Origin: RUG11237 sp045119215
GTDB taxonomy: Bacteria > Bacillota > Clostridia > Lachnospirales > Lachnospiraceae
Assembly: GCA_045119215.1 (NCBI GenBank)
Contig: JBGVDD010000253.1
Coordinates: 1 to 6,915, forward strand
Reading direction: 5' to 3'
DNA: 6,915 nucleotides
Shown here: positions 1 through 6,011 of the stretch, piece by piece
Position numbering within the stretch: position 1 is the first letter of the stretch
Layout: the number at the start of each line of letters is the position of its first letter
Program-made: the position numbers and the translations under genes
The notes under the pieces: generated by a model
Databases searched by the model: none
What the model was told of the DNA's origin: nothing
What the model saw: only the letters and a program-made list of their open reading frames with translations

Positions 1-61
1 AAATCTGACTATTTCTTGCCCGTTTAAAGCTTTCATTACTTGGATTAAAATATACGCCCAT
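1..61 (-). CDS. AAA-ATPase-like (DUF1703-type) protein, N-terminal end only
   Basis: The first 20 codons of a minus-strand gene that runs off the left edge. The peptide begins MGVYFNPSNESFKRARNSQI. This resembles the opening of the AAA-ATPase-like/PD-(D/E)XK proteins (DUF1703 type) that occur in many copies in gut Clostridia, where a conserved YVDKTGL stretch normally follows, although it would lie outside the window. The ATG at 59-61 is preceded by a strong GGAGG eight bases upstream, so the start is well supported. The family is predicted to bind nucleotide through an N-terminal P-loop and often ends in a nuclease-like domain; its cellular role is poorly defined. A broken fragment of the same family lies just upstream (151-295). 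The assignment rests on a short peptide and memory of the family. Confidence 0.65.
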   Translation of the reverse strand, partial: MGVYFNPSNESFKRARNSQI

Positions 62-150
62 ACCTCTTACCTCCAAATTTTCATAAAAAAATCCCCTATA
101 CAAATGAATAATCCTATCAATAAACTATCATTAGTATAGCGGATTCATAA

Positions 151-295
151 TTAATTTACAACAGCATCAATCATTCCCGCTGCATGGAATTTCACAAAAC
201 ATCTGGCATGGCTTTACGCGATACAGTTTTTTAGGAGTTCCAATGGATTCATTCAGGTACTCCAACAATCCCGTTTTATCTGTATAAATGTAAGC
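151..295 (-). pseudogene. Decayed fragment of an AAA-ATPase-like (DUF1703-type) gene
   Basis: Reading leftward from 295, the minus strand encodes AYIYTDKTGLLEYLNESIGT, which matches the conserved IYVDKTGLLEYLN segment near the N-terminus of the AAA-ATPase-like family. After about 25 residues the frame is lost. A second frame, ending at a TAA at 151-153, reads FHAAGMIDAVVN and resembles the MAAGMIDAY segment that follows the P-loop in these proteins. The P-loop itself is not recognisable between the two pieces. The upstream end has a stop codon and no start, so this is a short frameshifted relic. It covers the region just beyond the 20 residues visible in the gene starting at 61, so it is either debris of a neighbouring paralogue or a leftover of gene conversion. 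The family call is by eye. Confidence 0.6.
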
Positions 296-321
296 AAACC
301 CACATCAAAACAACATATCCT

Positions 322-924
322 TTAGCCATTCTTATCCGGCAGCCTCCCAAAATAAAGCATCAGTGCATTTTCGGCATCGCTGCTGTTTTTGGTAAATTTT
401 ATCTCTGAGATATCAAACAGAATGCACCCGCAATGCCCTTTAAACGTAGGAAAGCAAATCACCTTCAAATAGGTATCAATCTCCGGACTGTAATCAATAA
501 TCTCCAGCTTTTCACCGTAAAGGGTTGCCTGCTCGTAGCTTCGAAGCCACTTGGAAAACAGGCTGCTAAAGGAACTGCCAATGAGATTCTCAAGGGGTAA
601 CTTTTCCAGTTTCGCCAGTGCAGGATTGCCGTACCTGAAAATCCAGTCCACTGCGTGGCGTTCCTCTTCAAATATCATCTCGATATCTGTAAATGCAACA
701 GGAAGATATTCCAATTTTCTATAGAAATGTTGTGCTTCTTCATCCACTTGCGTGGATGTCATTAACATACCATATCCCTGTGTTTTCATATCATTTTCCC
801 AATGCTCCATAAGTTTTTTTCCATAACCCTTACCCTGATAATTCCAATCGATAAAAAGCATTGTACAAAATGGAGTATTATCCCAAAAAAGATTGTATCT
901 TAACAAACTCCACACATAGCAATA
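322..924 (-). pseudogene. Chimeric fragment: truncated GNAT acetyltransferase joined to a PAS-like domain
   Basis: An open frame of about 200 codons made of two unrelated pieces. The first (roughly 706-924) is the C-terminal two thirds of a GNAT N-acetyltransferase. It keeps the acetyl-CoA loop YQGKGYG (residues 26-32, counting from the GTG at 913-915) and the later QHFYRKL segment, but lacks the N-terminal strands and helices. The second (roughly 322-705), from about residue 71, has the look of a PAS sensor domain: DWIFRYGNPALAKLE, then SPEIDTYLKV and GCILFDISEI. PAS domains of this style usually precede GGDEF or other output domains in Clostridia, and none follows here. The join falls right after YRKLEY, where a normal GNAT would finish its last strands. 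The only possible start, GTG at 915, has no ribosome binding site, and the preceding acetyltransferase stops in the same frame only three codons earlier. I read this as a recombination relic rather than a working protein. Confidence 0.65.
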
Positions 925-1473
925 TTACTTGATGCCATTTTTCGCCCACCGTTCCCTGGTAATATATGTAAAATGCTCTGTTCTTACATCTCCCATCAAA
1001 GCACATGGTTTATTTTCTTCGGTATGGTGGTACTCAAATCCACACTTCTCCTGACATCGTTTTGATTTTTCGTTGCCATCATAATACCCACACCACATGG
1101 CTGTGCAACCTAAATCCTCAAAAGCATGTTTTTGTAATGCGCGTACTGCTTCAGGAATATAGCCTTTTCCCCAAAAAGGAACACCAATCCAATAGCCCAC
1201 TTCAATTTCCGTATCACTCACCTTTGTATGAGACTGCGCTGGTGGAATTAATCCGATGCTTCCAATAGCAAGATTATCCTCTTTCAAACACACCGCATAC
1301 GTTTCATTAGCAGATAATACGTTTTTGATTATTTCAAGACTGTTTTCTACACTCGTATGCACCGGCCAGCCTGCAATAGGTCCAACAGCAGGATCTTTTG
1401 CGTATTCATATAAACTCTCTGCATCCGTATCCTTCCACGGACGCAGAATTAATCTTTCTGTTTTGATTTCCAT
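925..1473 (-). CDS. RimJ/RimL-type GNAT N-acetyltransferase
   Basis: A complete 182-residue GNAT protein of the Acetyltransf_3 group, expected to move an acetyl group from acetyl-CoA to an amine, such as a protein N-terminus or a small molecule; the substrate cannot be told. The N-terminus MEIKTERLILRPWKDTDAE is the classic opening of this group. Residues 90-106 carry the strand and pyrophosphate-binding loop, EVGYWIGVPFWGKGY, and residues 129-145 (GYYDGNEKSKRCQEKCG) are the conserved N-x-x-S-x-x-x-x-x-x-x-G helix. I chose the ATG at 1471-1473 because the family motif begins there and a purine-rich AAGGAAG lies upstream; the frame is open further but that part overlaps the neighbouring gene. 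It starts four bases after the stop of the phosphatidyltransferase gene, so the two are almost certainly co-transcribed and perhaps translationally coupled. Confidence 0.9.
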   Translation of the reverse strand: MEIKTERLILRPWKDTDAESLYEYAKDPAVGPIAGWPVHTSVENSLEIIKNVLSANETYAVCLKEDNLAIGSIGLIPPAQSHTKVSDTEIEVGYWIGVPFWGKGYIPEAVRALQKHAFEDLGCTAMWCGYYDGNEKSKRCQEKCGFEYHHTEENKPCALMGDVRTEHFTYITRERWAKNGIK

Positions 1474-1477
1474 AATC

Positions 1478-1972
1478 TCATCTTCCTTCTCTTCCCGTTC
1501 TAATATAATGTCCTTCCTGAACTGCTGCGAAGGTGGCAACCACACAGACAACAATTGCGCTGTATTTCAAATCCAGAATTGCAAATGTCAACGGAAGGAT
1601 AAATAACAATGCTCCAGAAACTTTATTCATAACAGTATGAACTGCCACGAGCTTTTTCTGTAATACATATCCTGAAACAACATTTATAGCCTTAATAAAT
1701 GCAATGATAGCAATCCAAAAATAAATCCAAACTGGTATGTTCATTATTGGAATCAGCTTTATCAAGCATACAACAAAAAAAATGAAATCTGCAATAGTAT
1801 CCAGCTTGGAACCAAGCTCGCTGACGGTATTTATTTTTCTTGCAACCGTTCCATCAATCATATCGGTAAATCCTGCGGCTAAGTATATTACATAAAATGC
1901 CGGGGAAAGTGTCGGGCAAAACAGCAATGCAATACTGCACAGGATTCTGATACTTGTTATGATATTTGCCAT
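1478..1972 (-). CDS. CDP-alcohol phosphatidyltransferase family protein
   Basis: A 164-residue integral membrane enzyme of the CDP-alcohol phosphatidyltransferase family, which replaces the CMP of CDP-diacylglycerol (or a related CDP-alcohol) with an alcohol headgroup. The full signature D-x2-D-G-x2-A-R-x8-G-x3-D-x3-D is present: D37, D40, G41, A44, R45, G54, D58 and D62. These acidic residues bind the metal ions and the last is the catalytic base in known structures. Hydrophobic stretches at about 10-33, 63-78, 80-100, 118-133 and 137-150 fit a compact five- or six-helix bundle. Length is slightly short for PgsA-type synthases. The acceptor alcohol cannot be deduced, so no symbol is given. 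The ATG at 1970-1972 has a GGAAGGGAG element upstream; a GTG at 1996 is possible but less likely. It lies 37 bases after kptA. Confidence 0.9.
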   Translation of the reverse strand: MANIITSIRILCSIALLFCPTLSPAFYVIYLAAGFTDMIDGTVARKINTVSELGSKLDTIADFIFFVVCLIKLIPIMNIPVWIYFWIAIIAFIKAINVVSGYVLQKKLVAVHTVMNKVSGALLFILPLTFAILDLKYSAIVVCVVATFAAVQEGHYIRTGREGR

Positions 1973-2009
1973 ACACTCACTCCCTTCCTTCAACACCTAT
2001 TTCACTGAC

Positions 2010-2579
2010 TCAATTGGTGTTATCCAATCCCAAGGCACTACCTATCACACATTTTTGCAAGTATTTTGCTGGCACCTTTTGGGTAAGCCACACACCATTC
2101 CTGGACAGATAAAATTTATATCCATCCTTGAACATTTCACCGGACTTCACAATATAGAGAACCGGTCTGCCATGACGGCAACCTACTTTAGTTGCTGTAT
2201 CCCTATCTTTTGACAAGTGAACATATAATCTGCTTTTAGGAATCAGTCCAGATGCCTCAATGGATGCAACATATTTTTCCCCTGTTCCATGCCAAAGCTC
2301 TGCCGGTGGCTCTATTTCTTCCAGTTCTACATCAACCGGAATGGAATGACCTTGATTTGCTCTAATCAAAGTTTTATCTTCGTTAAAAGAATATCTCTGT
2401 TTTTCGTCTGTCCTAACGATCTCTTCCAAAATCTCCATATTAAATTCATGAGTTGCAGCCATTCCGTCAATAAGCTCAGCAACATTAGCCCAACCATGTT
2501 CATCAAGACTGATACCAATTGTCTCAGGCTTATGGCGTAAAATAAGACTCATATATCTGCTTGTATTTGTTAAATTCAC
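2010..2579 (-). CDS. kptA: RNA 2'-phosphotransferase (KptA/Tpt1 family)
   Basis: A 189-residue Tpt1/KptA enzyme. The family removes an internal 2'-phosphate from RNA using NAD+, through an ADP-ribosylated intermediate, giving ADP-ribose 1'',2''-cyclic phosphate. In eukaryotes this finishes tRNA splicing; bacteria lack that pathway and the natural substrate is unknown. Family landmarks are all visible: TSRYMSLILRHKP (R15-H16) near the N-terminus, the winged-helix segment LDEHGWANV, IRANQGHS at 72-79, ELWHGT at 94-99 and SRLYVHLS at 116-123. The Arg-His-Arg-Arg catalytic set is therefore conserved, with R15, H16 and R117 clear and R62 or R73 the third arginine. Translation probably begins at a GTG (2577-2579) after a GGGAG/GGAGTG ribosome binding site. 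An overlapping ATG one base upstream is followed directly by TGA. It is the first gene of an operon with the phosphatidyltransferase and acetyltransferase. Confidence 0.93.
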   Translation of the reverse strand: MNLTNTSRYMSLILRHKPETIGISLDEHGWANVAELIDGMAATHEFNMEILEEIVRTDEKQRYSFNEDKTLIRANQGHSIPVDVELEEIEPPAELWHGTGEKYVASIEASGLIPKSRLYVHLSKDRDTATKVGCRHGRPVLYIVKSGEMFKDGYKFYLSRNGVWLTQKVPAKYLQKCVIGSALGLDNTN

Positions 2580-2598
2580 ATAATCACTCCCTTACATT

Positions 2599-2631
2599 AT
2601 TATATCGTACCTGTTCCGTGATTCTGAACAG
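2599..2631 (-). promoter_or_regulatory. Promoter of the kptA operon with an inverted-repeat operator
   Basis: On the minus strand a perfect TATAAT (2599-2604) lies about 20 bases before the kptA GTG. The -35 is poor: TCAGAA or TTCAGA at 17-18 bases. Between and partly over the -35 sits a perfect inverted repeat, CTGTTC-N9-GAACAG (arms 2611-2616 and 2626-2631). A weak -35 under a palindrome suggests a regulator binding site. I do not recognise the regulator; it is not the usual Bacillus SOS box. Confidence 0.5.
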
Positions 2632-2653
2632 ATACCTCGCTTTTATTTCTTGA

Positions 2654-2787
2654 TTACAGGTCTGACATATATAAATCTTTTTTACCAGCTCCCATATCTA
2701 CAAGCTTTTCAACAACATGTTATCCATTTCTTCCTGTGTCATTCCTGCTTCTTTTCTATATCTTCTAATTACGTCTCCAATGTTCAT
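2654..2787 (-). pseudogene. Stub of an XRE-type helix-turn-helix regulator
   Basis: An ATG at 2785-2787, seven bases after a perfect GGAGG, opens a 29-codon frame (2698-2787) reading MNIGDVIRRYRKEAGMTQEE and then a few residues to a TAG. The first 20 residues are the typical N-terminus of an XRE/Cro-type DNA-binding domain, helix 1 and the start of helix 2 (GMTQEEMA in intact members). The recognition helix is missing. The frame shifted by one base continues as VVEKLVDMGAGKKDLYMSDL to a TAA at 2654-2656, which could be the tail of the same or another protein after a deletion and frameshift. A good promoter precedes it, so a short peptide may still be made. A genuine 29-residue protein cannot be excluded, but half a DNA-binding domain is more easily explained as a relic. 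Confidence 0.55.
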
Positions 2788-2829
2788 TAACAAACCTCCA
2801 GATAACATTTCAAATGCTTTTTTAAATAA

Positions 2830-2858
2830 ATCATAACAAAATTCTCCATACCGTACAA
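2830..2858 (-). promoter_or_regulatory. Promoter for the XRE-type stub
   Basis: On the minus strand TTGTAC (2853-2858) and TATGAT (2830-2835) are separated by exactly 17 bases. The -10 is preceded by TGT, giving an extended -10 element. It points at the helix-turn-helix stub 40 bases downstream. Confidence 0.5.
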
Positions 2859-2904
2859 TTGAAGGTCCGTTAAATAATATTAAATTTTTTTAACTAACAG
2901 TAAA

Positions 2905-2937
2905 ATCAAAAGCACCCAAGCATTTCTGCCTGAGTGC
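2905..2937 (-). terminator. Rho-independent terminator after the DUF1349 fragment
   Basis: Read on the minus strand, GCACTCAGGC and GCTTGGGTGC form a 10-bp stem with two G-U pairs around a six-base loop (2912-2937), followed by TTTTGATTTTA. It lies about 80 bases beyond the stop codon of the DUF1349 fragment. Confidence 0.65.
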
Positions 2938-3015
2938 CTCCCATTATTTTCATCTTATACAGCCATAAGGCATCCAGACCGAATACCCCGGTAAGCGTTT
3001 ACTTCTTAGTTTCCC

Positions 3016-3396
3016 CTAATCCTCATCCGGTTTTTGTCCGTTGTGAGCCTGCCACTGACATTCCATCAATTTTATATCGGTAAATACCGCTTTAAATGAT
3101 GAATCTTCCGGGCTACATGCATATATGCCAAATCTTATTCTATCTGCCCCCTCCCACATATGGCAGATTCTCATCTGTTTATAACGAATGCCATCTTCAG
3201 AACATTCAATGCAATAGTCATCCTCACGTCTGCTGAAACGATACCACATGGATTTTATATCTGCTCCGATTTCTGTCGTTGCCCAGTCAGAGTATCCTCT
3301 GTTCGTCACAACACTTCCAAGGTGCTGATACTCTTCGTTCTCATATTCTACGGAACATTTTAACCAGTTTTCACTGTCCAGATACATGACTATTCC
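3016..3396 (-). pseudogene. DUF1349 family protein, 5'-truncated
   Basis: The 123 codons from the ATG at 3387 encode the C-terminal part of a DUF1349 protein, a concanavalin A-like beta-sandwich family of roughly 190-200 residues and unknown biochemical role. Recognisable segments are YLDSENWLKCSVEYE, GSVVTNRGYSDWAT, YRFSRREDDYCIE-SEDG and RFGIYACSPEDSSF, followed by a strand near FTDIKLMECQW. The homologous reading continues upstream of that ATG as SGIV, showing that the ATG is an internal methionine and not the original start. A stop follows a few codons further up, where sequence from the transposase begins. About 65-70 N-terminal residues are therefore missing. There is no ribosome binding site before the ATG. 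The C-terminal half could fold poorly on its own, so I treat the gene as broken. A terminator follows at 2905-2937. Confidence 0.7.
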
Positions 3397-4398
3397 ACTC
3401 TTGCGTTTTCTCTATTTCTCGGAAATTCCAATGAACAGACTTCATTAAAGCCTTTGGAAAAGAAAGTACTGGAAGAGTTTGGGTGTCAGAAATTTATTTA
3501 TTGCAGTGATGCTGGACTAGGCTCTGAAGATATCAGGCTTTATAACCACATAGGAGAAAGAGCATTTATCGTAACTCAATCTATTAAGAAGCTGAAAAAA
3601 GAAGAAAAGGAATGGGCTTTGAATATGCAGGGCTTTAAAAGAGTTTCTGATGATACACCTGTGGATATCACACACCTTCCCGAGGATGACAAAGGACTTT
3701 ATTATAAAGATGAACCCTATACCACAAAAAAGCTCCATCAGCGTTTGATTATTACATACTCCCCTAAATATGCACTTTATCAGAAATCCATTTGTGATAA
3801 GCAGGTAGAACGTGCTGAAAAGATGTTAGATTCCGGAAACACGAAAAAGAACCGTAAAAATCCAAATGACCCGGCACGTTTTATCGGAACTACGGCAGCT
3901 ACAAAAGAAGGTGAAGTAGCTGATATCCAACATTATTTGGATGAAAGCAAGATTGCAGAGGAAGCGAAATATGACGGACTTTATGCTGTATGCACGGATC
4001 TTCTGGATGATGAAGTCAGCGATATATTAAAAGTTAGCGAAGGAAGATGGCAGATAGAAGAATGCTTTCGCATTATGAAAACGGATTTTTCAGCAAGACC
4101 TGTTTATCTACAGAATGAAAACCGTATTAAGGCACTTTTTTGGGTTTGTTTTCTTTCACTGACGATTTATCGTTTTCTTGAGAAAAAACTTGATTCAAAG
4201 TATACCTGTGAAGAACTGTTAGATGCTTTAAAAACAATGAATTTTGTTGAAGTTCAGGAACAAGGATTTATTCCAACATACAAACGGGAACCAATCACAG
4301 ACGCTCTTCATGATGCCTGTGGTTTTCGAACCAATTATCAATTCATAACGAAAAGTAAAATGAAAACAATTCAGAAAAAAAGTAAGGGAAGGGAATAA
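3391..4398 (+). pseudogene. IS1634/IS4-type DDE transposase, 5'-truncated
   Basis: The C-terminal part of a DDE transposase of the IS1634-like branch of IS4; full members are about 550 residues and about 330 remain. Homology begins near 3393 with a segment like IP-LAFSLFLGNSNEQTSLKPLEKK. A CT duplication near 3398-3402 puts the first residues out of frame with the rest. The second catalytic aspartate is in YCSDAGL (D19 counting from the TTG at 3454), and the catalytic glutamate is in the R-x3-E-x6-K signature GRWQIEECFRIMK (E202). The beta-rich insertion domain typical of the family lies between. The first aspartate is in the lost half, so the protein cannot be active. It is the only plus-strand gene here. 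The TTG at 3454 has no ribosome binding site. The right end of the element is present (4476-4492). Confidence 0.85.
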
Positions 4399-4419
4399 AT
4401 TACCAAACACCGTGACAAC

Positions 4420-4475
4420 GAAAAAAATCGCCGCAGCCCAGTAAATACAAGGGATGTAGCGATTTTTTCTTTTTA
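4420..4475 (+). terminator. Hairpin terminator inside the insertion sequence
   Basis: AAAAAATCGC (4422-4431) pairs perfectly with GCGATTTTTT (4459-4468), with a further CCC/GGG pairing inside, and T-rich sequence follows. It lies about 20 bases after the transposase stop. The A and T tracts on either side would let it act in both directions. Confidence 0.55.
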
Positions 4476-4572
4476 CAACTGTCAAAGATGGGATATTATA
4501 ATGTTTTTCTTTGCTATGTCAAGCCGGTATCTTTGTATAGATAATCATACCATAACATCCATTTTTTTCATC

Positions 4573-4604
4573 AAAAAAACACCCAGGATTTTTTGCCTGG
4601 GTGT
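4573..4604 (-). terminator. Rho-independent terminator of the rubrerythrin operon
   Basis: On the minus strand ACACCCAGG and CCTGGGTGT form a perfect 9-bp stem around an eight-base loop (4579-4604), followed by TTTTTTTGA. It lies about 145 bases after the stop of the flavin reductase-rubredoxin gene. The 4605-4748 stretch in between holds no gene I can support, only a weak GAGGG/CCCTC hairpin near 4708-4727. An outer perfect 11-bp pair of arms (4566-4576 with 4614-4624) encloses the terminator. Confidence 0.8.
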
Positions 4605-4748
4605 CATTGGTTCTTTTGATGAAATATATACCATAGACAGTCTTGATACGTAATTGCAAGGTGCTGATGTGATTATTGTCTTTTTCTCTCCGGTAAGTTC
4701 TAACATCGAGGGTCTTTCACCGCCCTCTGGAGCATCCCCGTCCGATTT

Positions 4749-5366
4749 TTACCCGTAAATCGGTTCAAAATCCTCAGGAGAATGACCGCAGAGAGGGCAA
4801 CTGAAATCGGCTGGCAATTCGCTTCCTTCATACACATAATTGCAGATTTTACATCTCCAACCGACAATTTTTCCATCTGTCTTCGGCTTATCTGCCTTTG
4901 GTTTTACCTTTGCCTGGTAATCTGCATAGGTTAGTGGTGCTTTATCGTTGATTAGAATAGCATCTACTACCTCAGCGATAAATAAGGTATGGCTTCCAAG
5001 ATCCTGCTGCTCTACCACTTTACCACTGATTACAGCACAGGCATGCCAACCCATATAGGGAATATGATTGCAATCTAACGGTGGCTGCAAATCCTCAAAT
5101 TTATTAACGTCTCTTCCTGATTGAAACCCAAAATGCTTTATGGTTTCAAAACTACAATCCTCACTGAGCAAGCTTAATGCAAAGAGACCGCTTTTTTTAA
5201 TCAGCTCGCAAGTATAATTTGTATTTAATACTGAGATTGCAATCCTCGTGGGACTATTGGCTACCTGCATACAGGTATTCGTAATACATCCATTTGCTAC
5301 ATCACCGTACTTGGTCGATAACATAAATACGCCATAAGTTAGATTGTATAATGCTTTCTTGTCCAT
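4749..5366 (-). CDS. Flavin reductase-rubredoxin fusion (high-molecular-weight rubredoxin type)
   Basis: A 205-residue two-domain redox protein of the cytoplasm. Residues 1-150 form an FMN-binding flavin reductase/flavoredoxin domain, with the NGCITNTCMQVA segment near the flavin site and GSHTLFIAEVVDA near its end. A lysine-proline linker (about 152-165) leads to a C-terminal rubredoxin, residues 168-205, whose iron is held by C172, C175, C190 and C193 (CKIC and CPLC). The rubredoxin loop is short, as in rubrerythrin tails and in the Hrb protein of Moorella. Hrb passes electrons from NAD(P)H through FMN and iron, there to a flavodiiron protein. Here the partner is more likely the rubrerythrin encoded 17 bases upstream. 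The ATG at 5364-5366 fits the family start; its ribosome binding site is weak, which points to coupling with the preceding gene. Length and motifs look intact. Confidence 0.9.
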   Translation of the reverse strand: MDKKALYNLTYGVFMLSTKYGDVANGCITNTCMQVANSPTRIAISVLNTNYTCELIKKSGLFALSLLSEDCSFETIKHFGFQSGRDVNKFEDLQPPLDCNHIPYMGWHACAVISGKVVEQQDLGSHTLFIAEVVDAILINDKAPLTYADYQAKVKPKADKPKTDGKIVGWRCKICNYVYEGSELPADFSCPLCGHSPEDFEPIYG

Positions 5367-5383
5367 ATATCCACACTTTCTTT

Positions 5384-5926
5384 TTAATAATTTTCTTCTC
5401 TTAATTCAAAATAACTTTGTGGGTGAGCGCACACTGGGCAAACCTCTGGAGCATTTGTTCCAACTACAATATGTCCACAGTTACGACATTCCCAAACTTT
5501 TACCTCACTCTTTGCAAACACTTCCTGCATCTCGATATTTTGAAGAAGTTTACGATATCTTTCTTCGTGAGCCTTCTCTATGGCTGCAACAGCTCTGAAT
5601 TTTTCAGCAAGTTCCGAAAATCCCTCCGCTTCCGCAGTCTTTGCAAATTCTTCATACATATCGGTCCACTCATAGTTCTCGCCTTCTGCTGCCGCTGCAA
5701 GATTTTCTTTGGTATCCCCAATTCCATTTAATTCTTTAAACCACATTTTTGCGTGTTCTTTTTCGTTATCTGCAGTCTTTAGAAAAAGTGCGGCAATCTG
5801 CTCAAATCCCTCTTTCTTTGCCTTAGATGCAAAGTACGTATACTTATTTCTCGCCTGAGATTCTCCTGCAAAAGCAGCCTCTAAATTTTTCTCTGTCTGT
5901 GTTCCTGCATACTTGTTTGTTGCCAT
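5384..5926 (-). CDS. rbr: Rubrerythrin
   Basis: A complete 180-residue rubrerythrin, the non-haem diiron peroxidase that reduces hydrogen peroxide to water in anaerobes. The N-terminal four-helix bundle carries the ligand motifs GES (E22), NEKEH (E55, H58), the EEFAKTAEAEGF helix (92-103) and IEKAHEERY (E117, H120). The C-terminal rubredoxin domain has C147, C150, C163 and C166 (CRNCG and CPVCA) and feeds electrons to the diiron site. The start is the ATG at 5924-5926, seven bases after a perfect GGAGGA; the in-frame ATG at 5941 lies inside that ribosome binding site and an ATG between them is out of frame. It is the first gene of an operon with the flavin reductase-rubredoxin fusion and has its own promoter about 90 bases upstream. 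Nothing suggests damage. Confidence 0.97.
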   Translation of the reverse strand: MATNKYAGTQTEKNLEAAFAGESQARNKYTYFASKAKKEGFEQIAALFLKTADNEKEHAKMWFKELNGIGDTKENLAAAAEGENYEWTDMYEEFAKTAEAEGFSELAEKFRAVAAIEKAHEERYRKLLQNIEMQEVFAKSEVKVWECRNCGHIVVGTNAPEVCPVCAHPQSYFELREENY

Positions 5927-6011
5927 ACATAATTCCTCCATTCAAAATACATAGTTTTATCTCTCAGAACCTCAATTTTTCATTAAATTCTACGAGAAAA
6001 CTGATATATTC

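Larger units (their letters stand above)
3391..4492 (+). mobile_element. Remnant of an IS1634-like insertion sequence, right end only
   Basis: The remnant runs from the truncated transposase to a candidate right terminal repeat, CAACTGTCAAAGATGGG at 4476-4492. Its reverse complement, CCCATCTTTGACAGTTG, has the CCC start and TTTGACAGTT core I associate with IS1634-family ends. No matching left end occurs before 3391, where the DUF1349 fragment begins, so left terminus, first half of the transposase and any target duplication are gone. Confidence 0.6.

Noticed and set aside
1005..1268. A plus-strand open frame opposite the acetyltransferase, and similar plus-strand frames at 1256-1606, 1959-2213, 5417-5731 and 5827-6066.
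   Set aside because: They lie opposite well-supported genes or their leaders, lack ribosome binding sites and resemble no known protein, so they are antisense shadows.
1474..1554. An N-terminal extension of the acetyltransferase of 27 residues.
   Set aside because: It overlaps the end of the phosphatidyltransferase gene, and the family motif MEIKTERLILR starts at 1473.
4582..4748. An open minus-strand frame of about 55 codons directly after the flavin reductase-rubredoxin stop, in the same frame (includes APEGGERPSMLELTGEKK).
   Set aside because: It has no ribosome binding site, matches no family I know, and runs into the operon terminator, so it is most likely chance.
5927..5941. A longer rubrerythrin starting at the in-frame ATG at 5941.
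   Set aside because: That ATG lies within the GGAGGA ribosome binding site of the start at 5926, and the rubrerythrin family begins at the later methionine.
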